From Sediminicola sp037203765 (GTDB lineage Bacteria; Bacteroidota; Bacteroidia; Flavobacteriales; Flavobacteriaceae), in contig NZ_JBBCAS010000001.1 of NCBI RefSeq assembly GCF_037203765.1, positions 1-64,000 of the forward strand: 64,000 nucleotides of DNA. The letters run 5' to 3'. The translations under genes and the position numbers were made by a program. Below are positions 27,143-36,004 of this stretch, piece after piece. Below the pieces are notes generated by a model. It ran no database searches. It saw only the letters and a list, made by a program, of their open reading frames with translations, and was not told the DNA's origin. The first letter of the stretch is position 1. Every line of letters starts with the position of its first letter.

Positions 27143-27490
27143 CTAATAAAGATATTCCCCAAGTTCTTTATTGGGATCCCAAAAGAGCTGCTCGAAATTT
27201 ACGATTTGATGCTCTTTTACCACCACTCCCTCACTCTCCAACAATTGCTGCATTAAATTGGTACCATCAAAATGGTGCTTCCCGGTCAACAGCCCTTTTC
27301 TATTGACCACCCGATGTGCCGGGATATCCTCCATGGCATGAGAGGCATTCATGGCCCAACCCACCATACGGGCGCTTCTGGCTGCCCCGAGATATTTTGC
27401 AATGGCCCCATAGGAGGTAACCCGCCCAAATGGGATCAAACGGGCGACTTCATAGACTCTTTGAAAGAAATTATGGTTCTCGGCAGCCAT
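27143..27490 (-). CDS. Alkyltransferase-like protein (MGMT fold without catalytic Cys)
   Basis: DNA-binding protein of 115 residues with the MGMT C-terminal domain: a helix-turn-helix VTSYGAIAKYLGAARSARMVGWAM and the active-site loop. In O6-methylguanine methyltransferases this loop is PCHR; here it is PAHR (57-60), Ala replacing the acceptor Cys. Such alkyltransferase-like proteins cannot transfer the alkyl group. They bind and flip alkylated guanine and pass the lesion to nucleotide excision repair. The N-terminal MGMT domain is absent, as usual. It sits two bases from the LysE gene upstream in the same direction, so both are probably cotranscribed with trmB. Confidence 0.88.
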   Translation of the reverse strand: MAAENHNFFQRVYEVARLIPFGRVTSYGAIAKYLGAARSARMVGWAMNASHAMEDIPAHRVVNRKGLLTGKHHFDGTNLMQQLLESEGVVVKEHQIVNFEQLFWDPNKELGEYLY

Positions 27491-27491
27491 A

Positions 27492-28121
27492 TCAATTATA
27501 GAATATCCGGATCACGGTTATCACCAACAATATAAGCATCAGGGCACTTAAAATATAATTGGAATTCTTTGAAAATCCACTGGAACTGGCGTCCAACTTA
27601 TAAAAATAAACGGTATACAAATACAATACGGCAAAGGTGCCAGTCCCTGCTGCAAAAACGAAGGTTACAATGTCCTGTGCTTGGAATTTGATCCAGCCCG
27701 AAGCGTTCCACATGGCATTGACGCCACTGTAATACGGGATGGTCAACAGATTTAGGGCCGCCAACAATACCCCTTTGAAAAAGCTGTTCTTTTTACTGAC
27801 CTTAACAACCTTGACCATCTTTTTCTTGTTTCTTTTGCCTACCACAAAAAAATAGATGGCAAAAAAAGCAAATATGACCAGGGCGATCTGAAGCAACAAA
27901 TCTATGACCTCCGGATTGTTATGCAGAAATTTGGAGATATAAACAGCAATATAGGCCTGGATCATGATCATGGTGGAGACCCCAAGGCTAAAAATAATTC
28001 CGTTCATCTTGCCTTTTTCTACGCTGGTCTTGGCTGCATTCATATTGAGCAGTCCAGGGGGCACTGTAGCCATAAAGGCCGCAGAAAAAGTGGCAAAAAA
28101 GAGAATTATTAAGTGTGTCAT
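27492..28121 (-). CDS. LysE/RhtB family amino-acid exporter-like protein
   Basis: Inner-membrane protein of 209 residues with about six hydrophobic helices. The N-terminal FFATFSAAFMATVPPGLLNMNAA matches the LysE family, in which a Pro-Gly pair follows the first helix. The Lys-rich cytoplasmic loop GKRNKKKMVKVVKVSKK is between the third and fourth helices. The exported compound is not known; homologs export lysine, homoserine or threonine. It starts three bases after the stop of trmB, and ends beside the alkyltransferase-like gene. Confidence 0.8.
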   Translation of the reverse strand: MTHLIILFFATFSAAFMATVPPGLLNMNAAKTSVEKGKMNGIIFSLGVSTMIMIQAYIAVYISKFLHNNPEVIDLLLQIALVIFAFFAIYFFVVGKRNKKKMVKVVKVSKKNSFFKGVLLAALNLLTIPYYSGVNAMWNASGWIKFQAQDIVTFVFAAGTGTFAVLYLYTVYFYKLDASSSGFSKNSNYILSALMLILLVITVIRIFYN

Positions 28122-28124
28122 AGG

Positions 28125-28796
28125 TTACGAGACCCTAAACTTGGTATATGTGATTGGTTTTCCTTTGCCAAGATACTGTTTTTCGTAAAAAGTCTGTATT
28201 TCGAGCACTTCTTTCGGACTACCGGCATTTTTGTACACATCATGATTGGCATAAATTACTTCCAGTCCAAGGCCATGGAGCAGCCCCAAGGTATATCCGT
28301 GCATAAACTCGCTATCGGTCTTCAGGTTTACAAAGCCGTCCTCTTTTAGGATCTGTTTGTATTTTTCGAGAAATTTCTCATTGGTCAGACGGTGCTTGGT
28401 ACGTTTGTATTTTATTTGGGGGTCGGGAAAGGTGATCCATATTTCGGACACCTCATTTTTTTCAAATATCTGATCGATCAGCTCTATCTGCGTCCTTATA
28501 AAGGCCACATTCTCCAAGCCTTCCTGGATTGCCGTTTTGGCACCTCTCCAAAAACGCGCCCCTTTGATATCAACACCAATAAAATTCTTATTCGGGTCCT
28601 GTTTTGCCAAACCAATGGTATACTCCCCTTTACCACAACCCAATTCTAGTACGATGGGATTGTCATTGCCAAAAAAGGAGGCCCATTTCCCCTTCAGTTC
28701 AAAAGAGCCATCCTCAATTTCCTCCCTACTCGGTTGAACCACATTTTTGAATGATTCATTCTCCTTAAATCGCTTTAGCTTGTTTTTACTTCCCAC
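28125..28796 (-). CDS. trmB: tRNA (guanine-N7-)-methyltransferase
   Basis: SAM-dependent enzyme that forms m7G46 in the variable loop of tRNA, 223 residues. I chose the GTG at 28796, giving the typical start MGSKNKLKRF; the longer frame to a TTG at 28823 overlaps a promoter -7 element. SAM motif LELGCGKGEYT, acidic VDIKGAR, the family WITFPDPQIKYKRTKHRL and the LKTDSEFMHGY motif are all intact. It is the first gene of a run continuing through the LysE and alkyltransferase-like genes. Confidence 0.93.
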   Translation of the reverse strand: MGSKNKLKRFKENESFKNVVQPSREEIEDGSFELKGKWASFFGNDNPIVLELGCGKGEYTIGLAKQDPNKNFIGVDIKGARFWRGAKTAIQEGLENVAFIRTQIELIDQIFEKNEVSEIWITFPDPQIKYKRTKHRLTNEKFLEKYKQILKEDGFVNLKTDSEFMHGYTLGLLHGLGLEVIYANHDVYKNAGSPKEVLEIQTFYEKQYLGKGKPITYTKFRVS

Positions 28797-28820
28797 GGAA
28801 ACCAAAATTTTATGATTTGG

Positions 28821-28828
28821 CAAAGCTA
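28821..28828 (-). promoter_or_regulatory. -7 promoter element upstream of trmB
   Basis: TAGCTTTG on the minus strand matches TAnnTTTG and lies 24 bases before the GTG at 28796. No good -33 TTG is seen at the usual spacing. It overlaps the alternative TTG start and so decides the start. Confidence 0.45.
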
Positions 28829-28894
28829 AGGAAATCTTGCAAGGTTTTGAATTGTGTTCTTTTGGAAAAATGGAAATGTCCAGAAGCGCACTGT

Positions 28895-29962
28895 CTACTT
28901 CAGTGACCTAGATTTTATGTTCTTGGCCTTTTCCAAGGTAAAGGAAAATTCGGAACCTACGCCAAGTACACTTTCCACATAAATTTTTTCATTATGCGCC
29001 TCAATAATGTGCTTTACAATGGAAAGTCCCAAACCTGAACCTCCCTCAGCCCTGCTCCCGCTCTTATCTACCCGATAGAACCGTTCAAATAGCCTGGGGA
29101 TATGTTGTGGCGCTATGCCCTCCCCATTATCCGTTACCCTAATGATAACCTTGTTCTTAATAAGGTTTTCTACACTGACCTCCGTTGTGCCGTTCTCATG
29201 TCCATACTTTATGGAATTAACAATAAGGTTGGTCACCACCTGTTGAATGCGTTCCCTATCACCATGCACAATGATCGGATGTATATATTCCATATCAAAA
29301 CCCAGACTGATGTGCTTCTTTAGCGCCTTCATTTCCAAAAGGTCGAAAACGCTCTGGATCAATTCTATTATGTCAAAGTCTGATAGTTCCAGATGCAGAT
29401 CTCCCACTTCTAATTTGGTGATCAAATCCAGATCCTTGACGATATATATAAGTCGCTCTACACCTTTATTGGCGCGTTGCAGATACTTTTTACGCACACT
29501 CTTGTCTTTCATGGCGCCATCCAACAAGGTCAATATATATCCTTGAACGGTAAACAAGGGCGTCTTTAATTCGTGTGACACGTTCCCCAAAAAATCCTTT
29601 CGATATTCTTCCCTTATCTTCAGGGTATCTATTTCTACTTTTTTGTCCTTGGCAAATTTTTCTATCTCTTGGGTAAGGGTGGCCATATCCGTAGTAATGG
29701 TCCTTGAGGTAAGGGAGGACGACTCTAATAGGGATACATCATCATATATTTTTTTGGCCCTTTTATAAATAAACTTTTCAACTCTGAATTGGATAACAAT
29801 AAATGATATGGAAAAGGATAGGAAGGCAAAAATACTGAGTAAGGACCAATCAATGACGTCCTTAATACGCATAAAAACACCCATTAGAATAGTCAGCACC
29901 ACTGAGATCAACAGTGCCGATCTAAAAGCAAATTTATAAGATTTTTTAAGTGTTATGGCCAT
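28895..29962 (-). CDS. Sensor histidine kinase, PhoR-like
   Basis: Membrane-bound kinase of 355 residues. Two adjacent hydrophobic segments (about 15-31 and 38-58) leave almost no periplasmic loop, so it probably senses within the membrane or through a partner. Then come a short cytoplasmic linker, the HisKA box FLGNVSHELKTPL (phosphoacceptor His130), N box VVTNLIVNSIKYG (Asn249), G1 DNGEGIA (278-284), F box LFERFYRVD and G2 GGSGLGLSIV. The architecture matches the short PhoR-like kinases of Bacteroidota. The start overlaps the stop of the response regulator gene by one base (TAATG), so the two are translationally coupled. Confidence 0.9.
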   Translation of the reverse strand: MAITLKKSYKFAFRSALLISVVLTILMGVFMRIKDVIDWSLLSIFAFLSFSISFIVIQFRVEKFIYKRAKKIYDDVSLLESSSLTSRTITTDMATLTQEIEKFAKDKKVEIDTLKIREEYRKDFLGNVSHELKTPLFTVQGYILTLLDGAMKDKSVRKKYLQRANKGVERLIYIVKDLDLITKLEVGDLHLELSDFDIIELIQSVFDLLEMKALKKHISLGFDMEYIHPIIVHGDRERIQQVVTNLIVNSIKYGHENGTTEVSVENLIKNKVIIRVTDNGEGIAPQHIPRLFERFYRVDKSGSRAEGGSGLGLSIVKHIIEAHNEKIYVESVLGVGSEFSFTLEKAKNIKSRSLK

Positions 29963-30648
29963 TATAGAACAAACTTATATCCTACGCCCTTAACAGTTTT
30001 AAAATGATCATCTCCGATTTTCTCCCTTAATTTTCTAATGTGAACGTCTATGGTGCGGCCTCCAACGACAACCTCATTTCCCCATACCTCATCGAGGATT
30101 ACTTCCCTGGTAAAAACCTTGCTGGGCTTGGAAGCCAACAAAGCCAATAATTCAAATTCTTTTCTGGGCAAAATAATCTCCTCTCCCTTATTGACAATCT
30201 TATACTCTTCACGGTTAATGACAATAGAACCCACTTTGGTGATATCCTCTGAGACTTCATCCTCGCTCTTAAGCCTCCGCAGCAGCGCCTTCACCTTGCT
30301 GACCAAAACCTTGGGCTTTATAGGTTTTGTAATATAATCATCCGCCCCGGCATCAAACCCGGCTACCTGTGAATAATCCTCCCCTCTGGCCGTCAAAAAA
30401 GTAATCAATACATTTTCCTGACCTTTGGTGTTCCTTAAAATTTCACAGGCTTCTATGCCGTCCATTTCGGGCATCATCACATCCAAAATAATAAGGTGTG
30501 GATTTTTTTTCTTCGCCTTAGAGATAGCCTCTACTCCATTTTTTGCTGTGTAGACCTCATAGCCCTCTGCGGAAAGGTTATAACTGACGATCTCCAGAAT
30601 ATCGGGCTCATCGTCTACCAGAAGTATCCTAATTTCACTTTTTTTCAT
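29962..30648 (-). CDS. OmpR/PhoB-type response regulator
   Basis: Transcription regulator of 228 residues. Receiver domain at 5-120 with acidic DDE near 12-14, phosphoacceptor Asp56 (LDVMMPEMDG), Thr87 (FLTARGE) and Lys108 (TKPIKP). The winged-helix domain from about 135 has LPRKEFELLALL, GRTIDVHIRKLREKI and VKGVGYKF. It is the first gene of the two-gene operon with the PhoR-like kinase. It diverges from the TonB-dependent receptor gene at 30830, which it may control. A phosphate response is suggested only by the PhoB/PhoR resemblance. Confidence 0.92.
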   Translation of the reverse strand: MKKSEIRILLVDDEPDILEIVSYNLSAEGYEVYTAKNGVEAISKAKKKNPHLIILDVMMPEMDGIEACEILRNTKGQENVLITFLTARGEDYSQVAGFDAGADDYITKPIKPKVLVSKVKALLRRLKSEDEVSEDITKVGSIVINREEYKIVNKGEEIILPRKEFELLALLASKPSKVFTREVILDEVWGNEVVVGGRTIDVHIRKLREKIGDDHFKTVKGVGYKFVL

Positions 30649-30829
30649 TGGTACTCTAATTGGTTATATACCTCAAAAGTAAAGATAATACTTCTAAGGG
30701 AATTCCAGTTAACATTCATTTAATACCATAACCTTTAGATAACACTAACAAAATAAAGGTTTAACCTGTGGGTAACAACAACATTACAATATGGAAGTTT
30801 CTTTGCGGCAACTTTTAGAACATGAATTA

Positions 30830-33694
30830 ATGAGATTACTAGTATTGAGTTTTTGCTTGCTTTTTGTACTTCAGATGAGTGCACAAGAAACTACAGGAAG
30901 AATTGTAGGAACCTTGACAGACAAAGAATTAAACAATGAACCGTTACCATTTGCCAATATATTAATAAAAGGATCCACTAAAGGGACCACTTCAGATTTT
31001 GATGGTCTTTATGAATTGACCAACATACAACCGGGCACATATTCCTTATCTTTTAGTTATTTAGGTTATGAAACCATAGAAATACCCAATGTAGAAGTTG
31101 TTGCAGGACAAGCAACAACCATTGATATGCCTATGGGTGCCAGCGAGGGGGTTACTTTGGACGAGGTAGTTGTTACCGTATCCGCAAAGAAAGATTCCGA
31201 GACAGCACTTTTATTGGAACAAAAGAAAGCAGTTGAAATGAAAACTTCGATCGGAGCCCAGGAACTGGCAAGAAAAGGAGTTTCCGATGCTGCAGGTGCC
31301 GTTGCACAAATCTCTGGTATTTCCAAACAAGAAGGGAGTAACAATGTTTATGTTCGTGGATTGGGCGACAGGTATTTGAGCACTACCATGAACGGGTTGT
31401 CATTGCCTTCCAACAATATCAATAATAAGAATATTGATCTCAATCTCTTTGCATCGGATATCATTGAGAGCGTAGGAGTCAGCAAGGCTTATTCCAGTAA
31501 ATTTTACGGGGATTTTTCTGCTGGTAACGTAGATATCTCTTCAAAAGAATATACTGGAACCGGCTTTTTTGATGCTTCTGTAAGCACTGGGGTCAACTCT
31601 AGGGCCATGGGAGAAAATTTTGTAAAAAATGAAGGAACAGGATATTTCGGATTTTACAATCGTTATAAGCACAATCCCTTTGCAGTATTACTGTCACACG
31701 GTGTAGACCCAGTACAGAATTCCAAATTGGCACCTATCAATACGGGAGTATCCATTTCATTTGGAAAATCTTATCGTGTATTCGGAGAAGATTCTGAATC
31801 TTTATTGAGCTTCTTTGGACACGCTTCCTTTGATTCCAAATACAGGTATTTTGAAGGAAGTCAGGCAAATTACGGTACCAACCTGGATGTTTTGTTCCCA
31901 ACAGTGGAGCGATATTCCCAAGCCACTACCTCAACAGCTTTGGCCAATGTTACCTTCAAAATTGACAATAACAACAAATTAAAATTCAACTCCCTGGCCA
32001 TTAATAGTTCCAGCGATGAGGTGGGTTACTATGGTACCAACGGGCAAGGATTTAGTCAAGACCTGAACTCGGACAAAGGATACTTCCAATTAAATTCACA
32101 ATTTAATCAGGACCTTATCCTGGTCAATCAACTTACAGGGGAGCATACCTTTAACGAGAAGCTCGCTTTGGATTATGGTGTGGGATACAATAAGGTTTTC
32201 GCCTATGAACCAGACCGCAAAAGAATTACCTTGAACAATTATGACCTTTTGTTCGACAATGATCCCAACACCTCTCCAGATTTTGGACAGCAGAACAATT
32301 TTAACAACCAACGATATTTCCAAAATATCGAGGATGATGAATTAAACAGTAGAATAAACCTTTCCTATCAAGTCACTCCAGCGACCAAATTGAACTTTGG
32401 ATACAACGGAAGAACAAAGGAAAGAGCATTTGATAACCAACGTTACGGTTACAAGAACATTAGTGATAGTTTTCAGATTACCGATGTAAATAACCTGAAC
32501 AACATCTTCAATCTTGAAAATTTCGTTCTTGGTCTTGAAAATAATGGCGAAGGCTACCAAACCCACGTCTTTAGACCTCTGAATCCTAACACTGGTTTAT
32601 CACAAACTAGTTCTCCTGGTGACCTGGAAAACACCTATACCGGTAAATTGGATGTATATGCTGGGTATGTATCTGCAGAATTTAATGTAAACGACAAATG
32701 GCTCATTATTCCAGGAATACGTGTAGAGTCTTTCAACCAAAGTATTGCCTATGATGTGATCAACCTTAGGCCTGACCTCAATCCTGGTTCCAATGAAGTA
32801 AACGAATCCATTTATTTACCAAACTTGAATATAAAATATGCGGTAAATGAAGACCAGAACATCAGGTTTTCGGCTAGCCAAACTGTTTCTTTCCCTGAAT
32901 TTAAGGAAATGGCACCTTTTGTTTATGAAGGCGTCACACAGAGAATTGGGGGTAACCCGGATGTATTGGGAAGACAAGATATTGCCACCATCAATTACAA
33001 CAATGTTAATGATGTTTCCTATTCAAATATTTTTAACCTTGATCTTAAATACGAATGGTTCTTCAGTAGAAACGAAATCCTTTCCATTGGTGGTTTTGCC
33101 AAACAAATACAAGATCCTATCAACTTAGTTGTGGCCAATGATGCAACAGGAACACAACGTTACTTTAGAACTGGTGAGAAAGCGGATGTTTTTGGTGCTG
33201 AATTGGAATTGCGCAAAAACATCTTCATGAACGAACAGGAGCAACCAGAGCTTACCTTCGGATTGAACCTATCTTACATACACACCAAACAAGACCTCTA
33301 TGATGAAATTAGTGGTGCTTACAGTACTACCTTCAACAGGGACAGTGATGAATTGCAGGGATCTTCTCCGTTGATCGCCAATGCAGACATCAATTGGAGT
33401 CCAACTTTTGGAGAATACAAACCGGTAATCAACTTGGTAGGAAACTATTTTTCTGATAGAATTTTCGCCTTAGGATCAGGACAATTAGGCAACATTATTG
33501 AAAAAGGCATACCTACATTGGATCTAGTTTGGAAAAACAATTTTGGAGAACATTTGGAAGTCAACCTAAACGCAAAGAACATCCTGGACCCAACCTTTGA
33601 AATCAACAGAGAAATTGGCAACGGCGAAAGGATCATCCTGCAAGACTTTAAACGTGGGGTAGACCTAGGTGTTTCTGTAAAATATTCCTTTTAA
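30830..33694 (+). CDS. TonB-dependent outer-membrane receptor
   Basis: Outer-membrane receptor of 954 residues from the ATG at 30830. That ATG gives a proper signal peptide ending MSAQ; the ATG at 30791 would put 13 polar residues before it. After the signal peptide comes a carboxypeptidase-regulatory-like domain (TTGRIVGTLTDKE to the GQATTIDM strand), then a plug with SDAAGAVAQISGISKQEG and VRGLGDRYLST, and a large 22-strand-type barrel ending in VKYSF. It has no SusD-like partner downstream; instead a beta-helix lipoprotein follows by 40 bases. The ligand is unknown. It lies divergent to the PhoB-like regulator. Confidence 0.93.
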   Translation: MRLLVLSFCLLFVLQMSAQETTGRIVGTLTDKELNNEPLPFANILIKGSTKGTTSDFDGLYELTNIQPGTYSLSFSYLGYETIEIPNVEVVAGQATTIDMPMGASEGVTLDEVVVTVSAKKDSETALLLEQKKAVEMKTSIGAQELARKGVSDAAGAVAQISGISKQEGSNNVYVRGLGDRYLSTTMNGLSLPSNNINNKNIDLNLFASDIIESVGVSKAYSSKFYGDFSAGNVDISSKEYTGTGFFDASVSTGVNSRAMGENFVKNEGTGYFGFYNRYKHNPFAVLLSHGVDPVQNSKLAPINTGVSISFGKSYRVFGEDSESLLSFFGHASFDSKYRYFEGSQANYGTNLDVLFPTVERYSQATTSTALANVTFKIDNNNKLKFNSLAINSSSDEVGYYGTNGQGFSQDLNSDKGYFQLNSQFNQDLILVNQLTGEHTFNEKLALDYGVGYNKVFAYEPDRKRITLNNYDLLFDNDPNTSPDFGQQNNFNNQRYFQNIEDDELNSRINLSYQVTPATKLNFGYNGRTKERAFDNQRYGYKNISDSFQITDVNNLNNIFNLENFVLGLENNGEGYQTHVFRPLNPNTGLSQTSSPGDLENTYTGKLDVYAGYVSAEFNVNDKWLIIPGIRVESFNQSIAYDVINLRPDLNPGSNEVNESIYLPNLNIKYAVNEDQNIRFSASQTVSFPEFKEMAPFVYEGVTQRIGGNPDVLGRQDIATINYNNVNDVSYSNIFNLDLKYEWFFSRNEILSIGGFAKQIQDPINLVVANDATGTQRYFRTGEKADVFGAELELRKNIFMNEQEQPELTFGLNLSYIHTKQDLYDEISGAYSTTFNRDSDELQGSSPLIANADINWSPTFGEYKPVINLVGNYFSDRIFALGSGQLGNIIEKGIPTLDLVWKNNFGEHLEVNLNAKNILDPTFEINREIGNGERIILQDFKRGVDLGVSVKYSF

Positions 33695-33734
33695 ACCTTA
33701 TAATTCATAATATTTAAACTTAAAACTGAACAAA

Positions 33735-34952
33735 ATGAAAACGAAATTATTTTTAAGCATTACCCTACTTACTGCCATGCTTATGTCCTGTGCAGAGGAT
33801 AATACATCAGATATTATTATCAATTATCCCAATAACGGCGGAGGAACTCCTACTAATTCAGAGGCTATCCTTTTGAGTGGCAGTTATACCACTGACCTTA
33901 CTCTGGACAGTAACAATACGTACATCCTCAACGGTCCTATGATCATGGAATCTGGAACCACACTTACCATTCCTGCGGGAATGACCATAAAAGCTTCTGC
34001 CACAGGCTCTGACGTATATTTGGCTATTGCACAAGGCGCTAAAATAATTGCCAATGGTACGCAAAATGCTCCTATTGTCTTTACTTCCGCTGCTGAAAAC
34101 CCTAAAGCGGGTGATTGGGGAGGTTTGATCCTTTTAGGGAGAGCTCCAGTAAACTCTGTTTCAGGAACAGCTACTTCTACTTCTGAAATTGCAGGTTTAC
34201 CTTATGGTGGTACAAATGCTGCGGACAATTCAGGATCTTTAAGATATGTTAGGGTTCAATACTCCGGAGGTTCTGCGGACGGGCAATCTGAAAACAACGG
34301 TTTCTCTTTTTACGGAGTTGGAAGCGGTACTGTAGTTGAATATGTGCAAATGTATGAAGGTAAAGATGACGGATTTGAATTCTTTGGTGGTACCGTAAAT
34401 GCTAAATTCGTTTCTATCCTAAATGCACAGGACGATTCCTTGGATTGGACTGAAGGTTGGTCCGGTACCATAACCAATATCTATATTGAGCACAACGGTG
34501 TTGCGTGGGATAAGGCCATAGAAGCTGATGGCTATAATACTGATATTGGAAACAACTCAAGTCCTTTAACTTGGTCTTCACCAACAATCACCAACATGAC
34601 CATCAATGGAAAAGGCGCTGCCAACACCATACAGGATGGAACTTCAGTAAGTCTTGGAAGCTATGAAGCTATAAGGCTAAGAGCAGGAACACAGGGTATT
34701 TTCAATAATATTGAAATCAATGGCTTTGGAGAGGCATTTGACCTGGATGGCGATGCAAATGCCAATCCAACTGGGGACCATGTCGCTAATGGATTTTTAA
34801 GAGTGAACAACGTTACATTTAATGATGTTACCACGAAGTTCAAGAATGATACTGGTGTCGCGTTTACAGAAAGTGATTTTATCACGGGGGATGGTACCGG
34901 TACAGGAACAAACTATTCTTCTTGGAGTACAGGTTGGACATTGAGCAACTAA
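33735..34952 (+). CDS. Beta-helix-like surface lipoprotein linked to the TonB-dependent receptor
   Basis: Lipoprotein of 405 residues with lipobox LMSC (Cys19), followed by a low-complexity acidic and Gly/Asn-rich linker. The rest is rich in short strands with regularly spaced Gly and Asn: GTTLTIPAGMTIKA, GAKIIANGTQNAPIVFTS, GSGTVVEYVQMYEGKDDGFEFFGG, a pattern typical of right-handed beta-helix proteins. Such genes are sometimes mislabelled multidrug transporter, which nothing here supports. It begins 40 bases after the TonB-dependent receptor and is followed by a terminator, so receptor and lipoprotein form an operon. It may be a surface binding partner for the receptor. Confidence 0.8.
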   Translation: MKTKLFLSITLLTAMLMSCAEDNTSDIIINYPNNGGGTPTNSEAILLSGSYTTDLTLDSNNTYILNGPMIMESGTTLTIPAGMTIKASATGSDVYLAIAQGAKIIANGTQNAPIVFTSAAENPKAGDWGGLILLGRAPVNSVSGTATSTSEIAGLPYGGTNAADNSGSLRYVRVQYSGGSADGQSENNGFSFYGVGSGTVVEYVQMYEGKDDGFEFFGGTVNAKFVSILNAQDDSLDWTEGWSGTITNIYIEHNGVAWDKAIEADGYNTDIGNNSSPLTWSSPTITNMTINGKGAANTIQDGTSVSLGSYEAIRLRAGTQGIFNNIEINGFGEAFDLDGDANANPTGDHVANGFLRVNNVTFNDVTTKFKNDTGVAFTESDFITGDGTGTGTNYSSWSTGWTLSN

Positions 34953-34976
34953 ACAAAAAATAACATATATTCTACA

Positions 34977-35003
34977 AAAGCACCTCTTGCAGGGGTGCTT
35001 TTT
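34977..35003 (+). terminator. Terminator after the receptor-lipoprotein operon
   Basis: Stem AAAGCACC / GGTGCTTT (34977-34984, 34994-35001), extended by two weaker pairs, followed by a run of T to 35003. Confidence 0.75.
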
Positions 35004-35090
35004 GCATTTCATCGATTATTTTTGAATTTTACCCAAGACTATCGTCCTTTCGGCCGGCAAAATTACTACCTTTAATCTATATCCCCTTAA

Positions 35091-35399
35091 ATGAAGCAAC
35101 TTTACTTAATTCTACTTTTTTTTATTTCAACAATGGCCTTCAGCCAGCAGCAAACCAGCGCCGGTGAAATAGAGGGACTTAGCTTATATCCAAACCCAGT
35201 AACCAATGGGAAAGTTTTTATTAAAACCAAGGATAACGCTCCAAAGAAAATCATGATTTTTGATGTTTTCGGTGGAAATTTATTGGAAACTACCATTTTG
35301 GGCACAGAACTGAATCTGACCAATATTGATGCTGGTGTGTATATGATCCGAATCTTTGAAAAAGACAAAGTCGCCACTCGCAAACTGATCGTGAAATAA
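35091..35399 (+). CDS. Mini protein: signal peptide plus type IX type A sorting domain only
   Basis: Only 102 residues. Residues 1-18 are a signal peptide (cleavage near AFSQ). Residues 26-102 are an entire type A C-terminal sorting domain of the type IX secretion system: LSLYPNPV (31-37), the middle strand KIMIFDVFG, LTNIDAGVYMIRIF and the end TRKLIVK. Practically no passenger lies between the two. Normally the domain directs a large secreted enzyme or adhesin across the outer membrane. It is a paralog of the protein at 35581 and follows the TonB receptor-lipoprotein operon after a terminator. Its function is unknown; it could be a free surface-attached sorting module or a competitor for the secretion machine. 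Confidence 0.85.
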   Translation: MKQLYLILLFFISTMAFSQQQTSAGEIEGLSLYPNPVTNGKVFIKTKDNAPKKIMIFDVFGGNLLETTILGTELNLTNIDAGVYMIRIFEKDKVATRKLIVK

Positions 35400-35580
35400 C
35401 ATCGTCTCCATTCTACATCCCTATCCTTCAAAGTGTTATAAGTCTGCTTTTTAGGACTTTAACCGACCTCCAAAAGTTAAAACATAGCCTTCACCTACAA
35501 AATTTGGTGTTTCACAACAAATAGTATCCGAAAGTATTCTCTTTGACTACATTTACATTGATCATCCCAAATAGGCGTGT

Positions 35581-35904
35581 ATGAAAAGATTTTACCTGAC
35601 CATATTATTAACCTTTAGCTTTTTGCTATCAGCCCAGGAAATGGTAGATATTAACACTCCCAAGAGTGCAGAAATAAGTGGATTTAAATTATATCCCAAT
35701 CCTTCCTTTGACGATGTGGTCTATGTGACCACCAAGCTGAACGATACCAAGGACATAGTTGTATATGACGTTTTTGGAGCTGTGGTCCTGAAGGACAGAA
35801 TTGCTACCAATTCCCTGAATATAGCCCGTTTGATCCCAGGAGTCTATGTGCTTCAGATTACGGAAAGGAACCAGACCATGACCAGAAAATTGGTCGTAAA
35901 ATAA
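35581..35904 (+). CDS. Second mini protein with signal peptide and type A sorting domain
   Basis: 107 residues with the same build as the protein at 35091: signal peptide ending LLSAQ (about 1-19), ten or so linker residues, then sorting domain with FKLYPNPS (35-42), DIVVYDVFGAVVL, the PGVYVLQI strand (86-93) and terminal TRKLVVK. The two proteins are clear paralogs, so the pair arose by tandem duplication and both were kept intact. A terminator follows. No passenger domain is present, so no enzymatic role can be proposed. Confidence 0.85.
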   Translation: MKRFYLTILLTFSFLLSAQEMVDINTPKSAEISGFKLYPNPSFDDVVYVTTKLNDTKDIVVYDVFGAVVLKDRIATNSLNIARLIPGVYVLQITERNQTMTRKLVVK

Positions 35905-35929
35905 ACTACCCCATGTAACTTAATCCATC

Positions 35930-35956
35930 AAGCTCCTCCAAAAGGGGCTTTTTTTG
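35930..35956 (+). terminator. Terminator of the second mini protein gene
   Basis: Eight-base-pair stem (35930-35937 with 35943-35950, one G-T pair), five-base loop, eight T from 35949. Confidence 0.75.
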
Positions 35957-35987
35957 TTTTACACCAACAAAGGTATCCTTACTTTTG
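35954..35987 (+). promoter_or_regulatory. Promoter of the LuxE-like gene
   Basis: TTG at 35954-35956, 23 bases, TACTTTTG at 35980-35987, matching the Bacteroidota consensus; transcription would start about 10 bases before the ATG at 36005. Confidence 0.6.
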
Positions 35988-36004
35988 TCCTTTCATAACT
36001 GAAC

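Noticed and set aside
27050..27306. Short plus-strand frames in the gap between mrp and the alkyltransferase-like gene
   Set aside because: Low complexity, no ribosome-site evidence and mostly antisense to the alkyltransferase-like gene.
33735..34952. Multidrug transporter annotation for the beta-helix lipoprotein
   Set aside because: It has a lipobox and no membrane helices after the signal peptide, so it cannot be a transporter.
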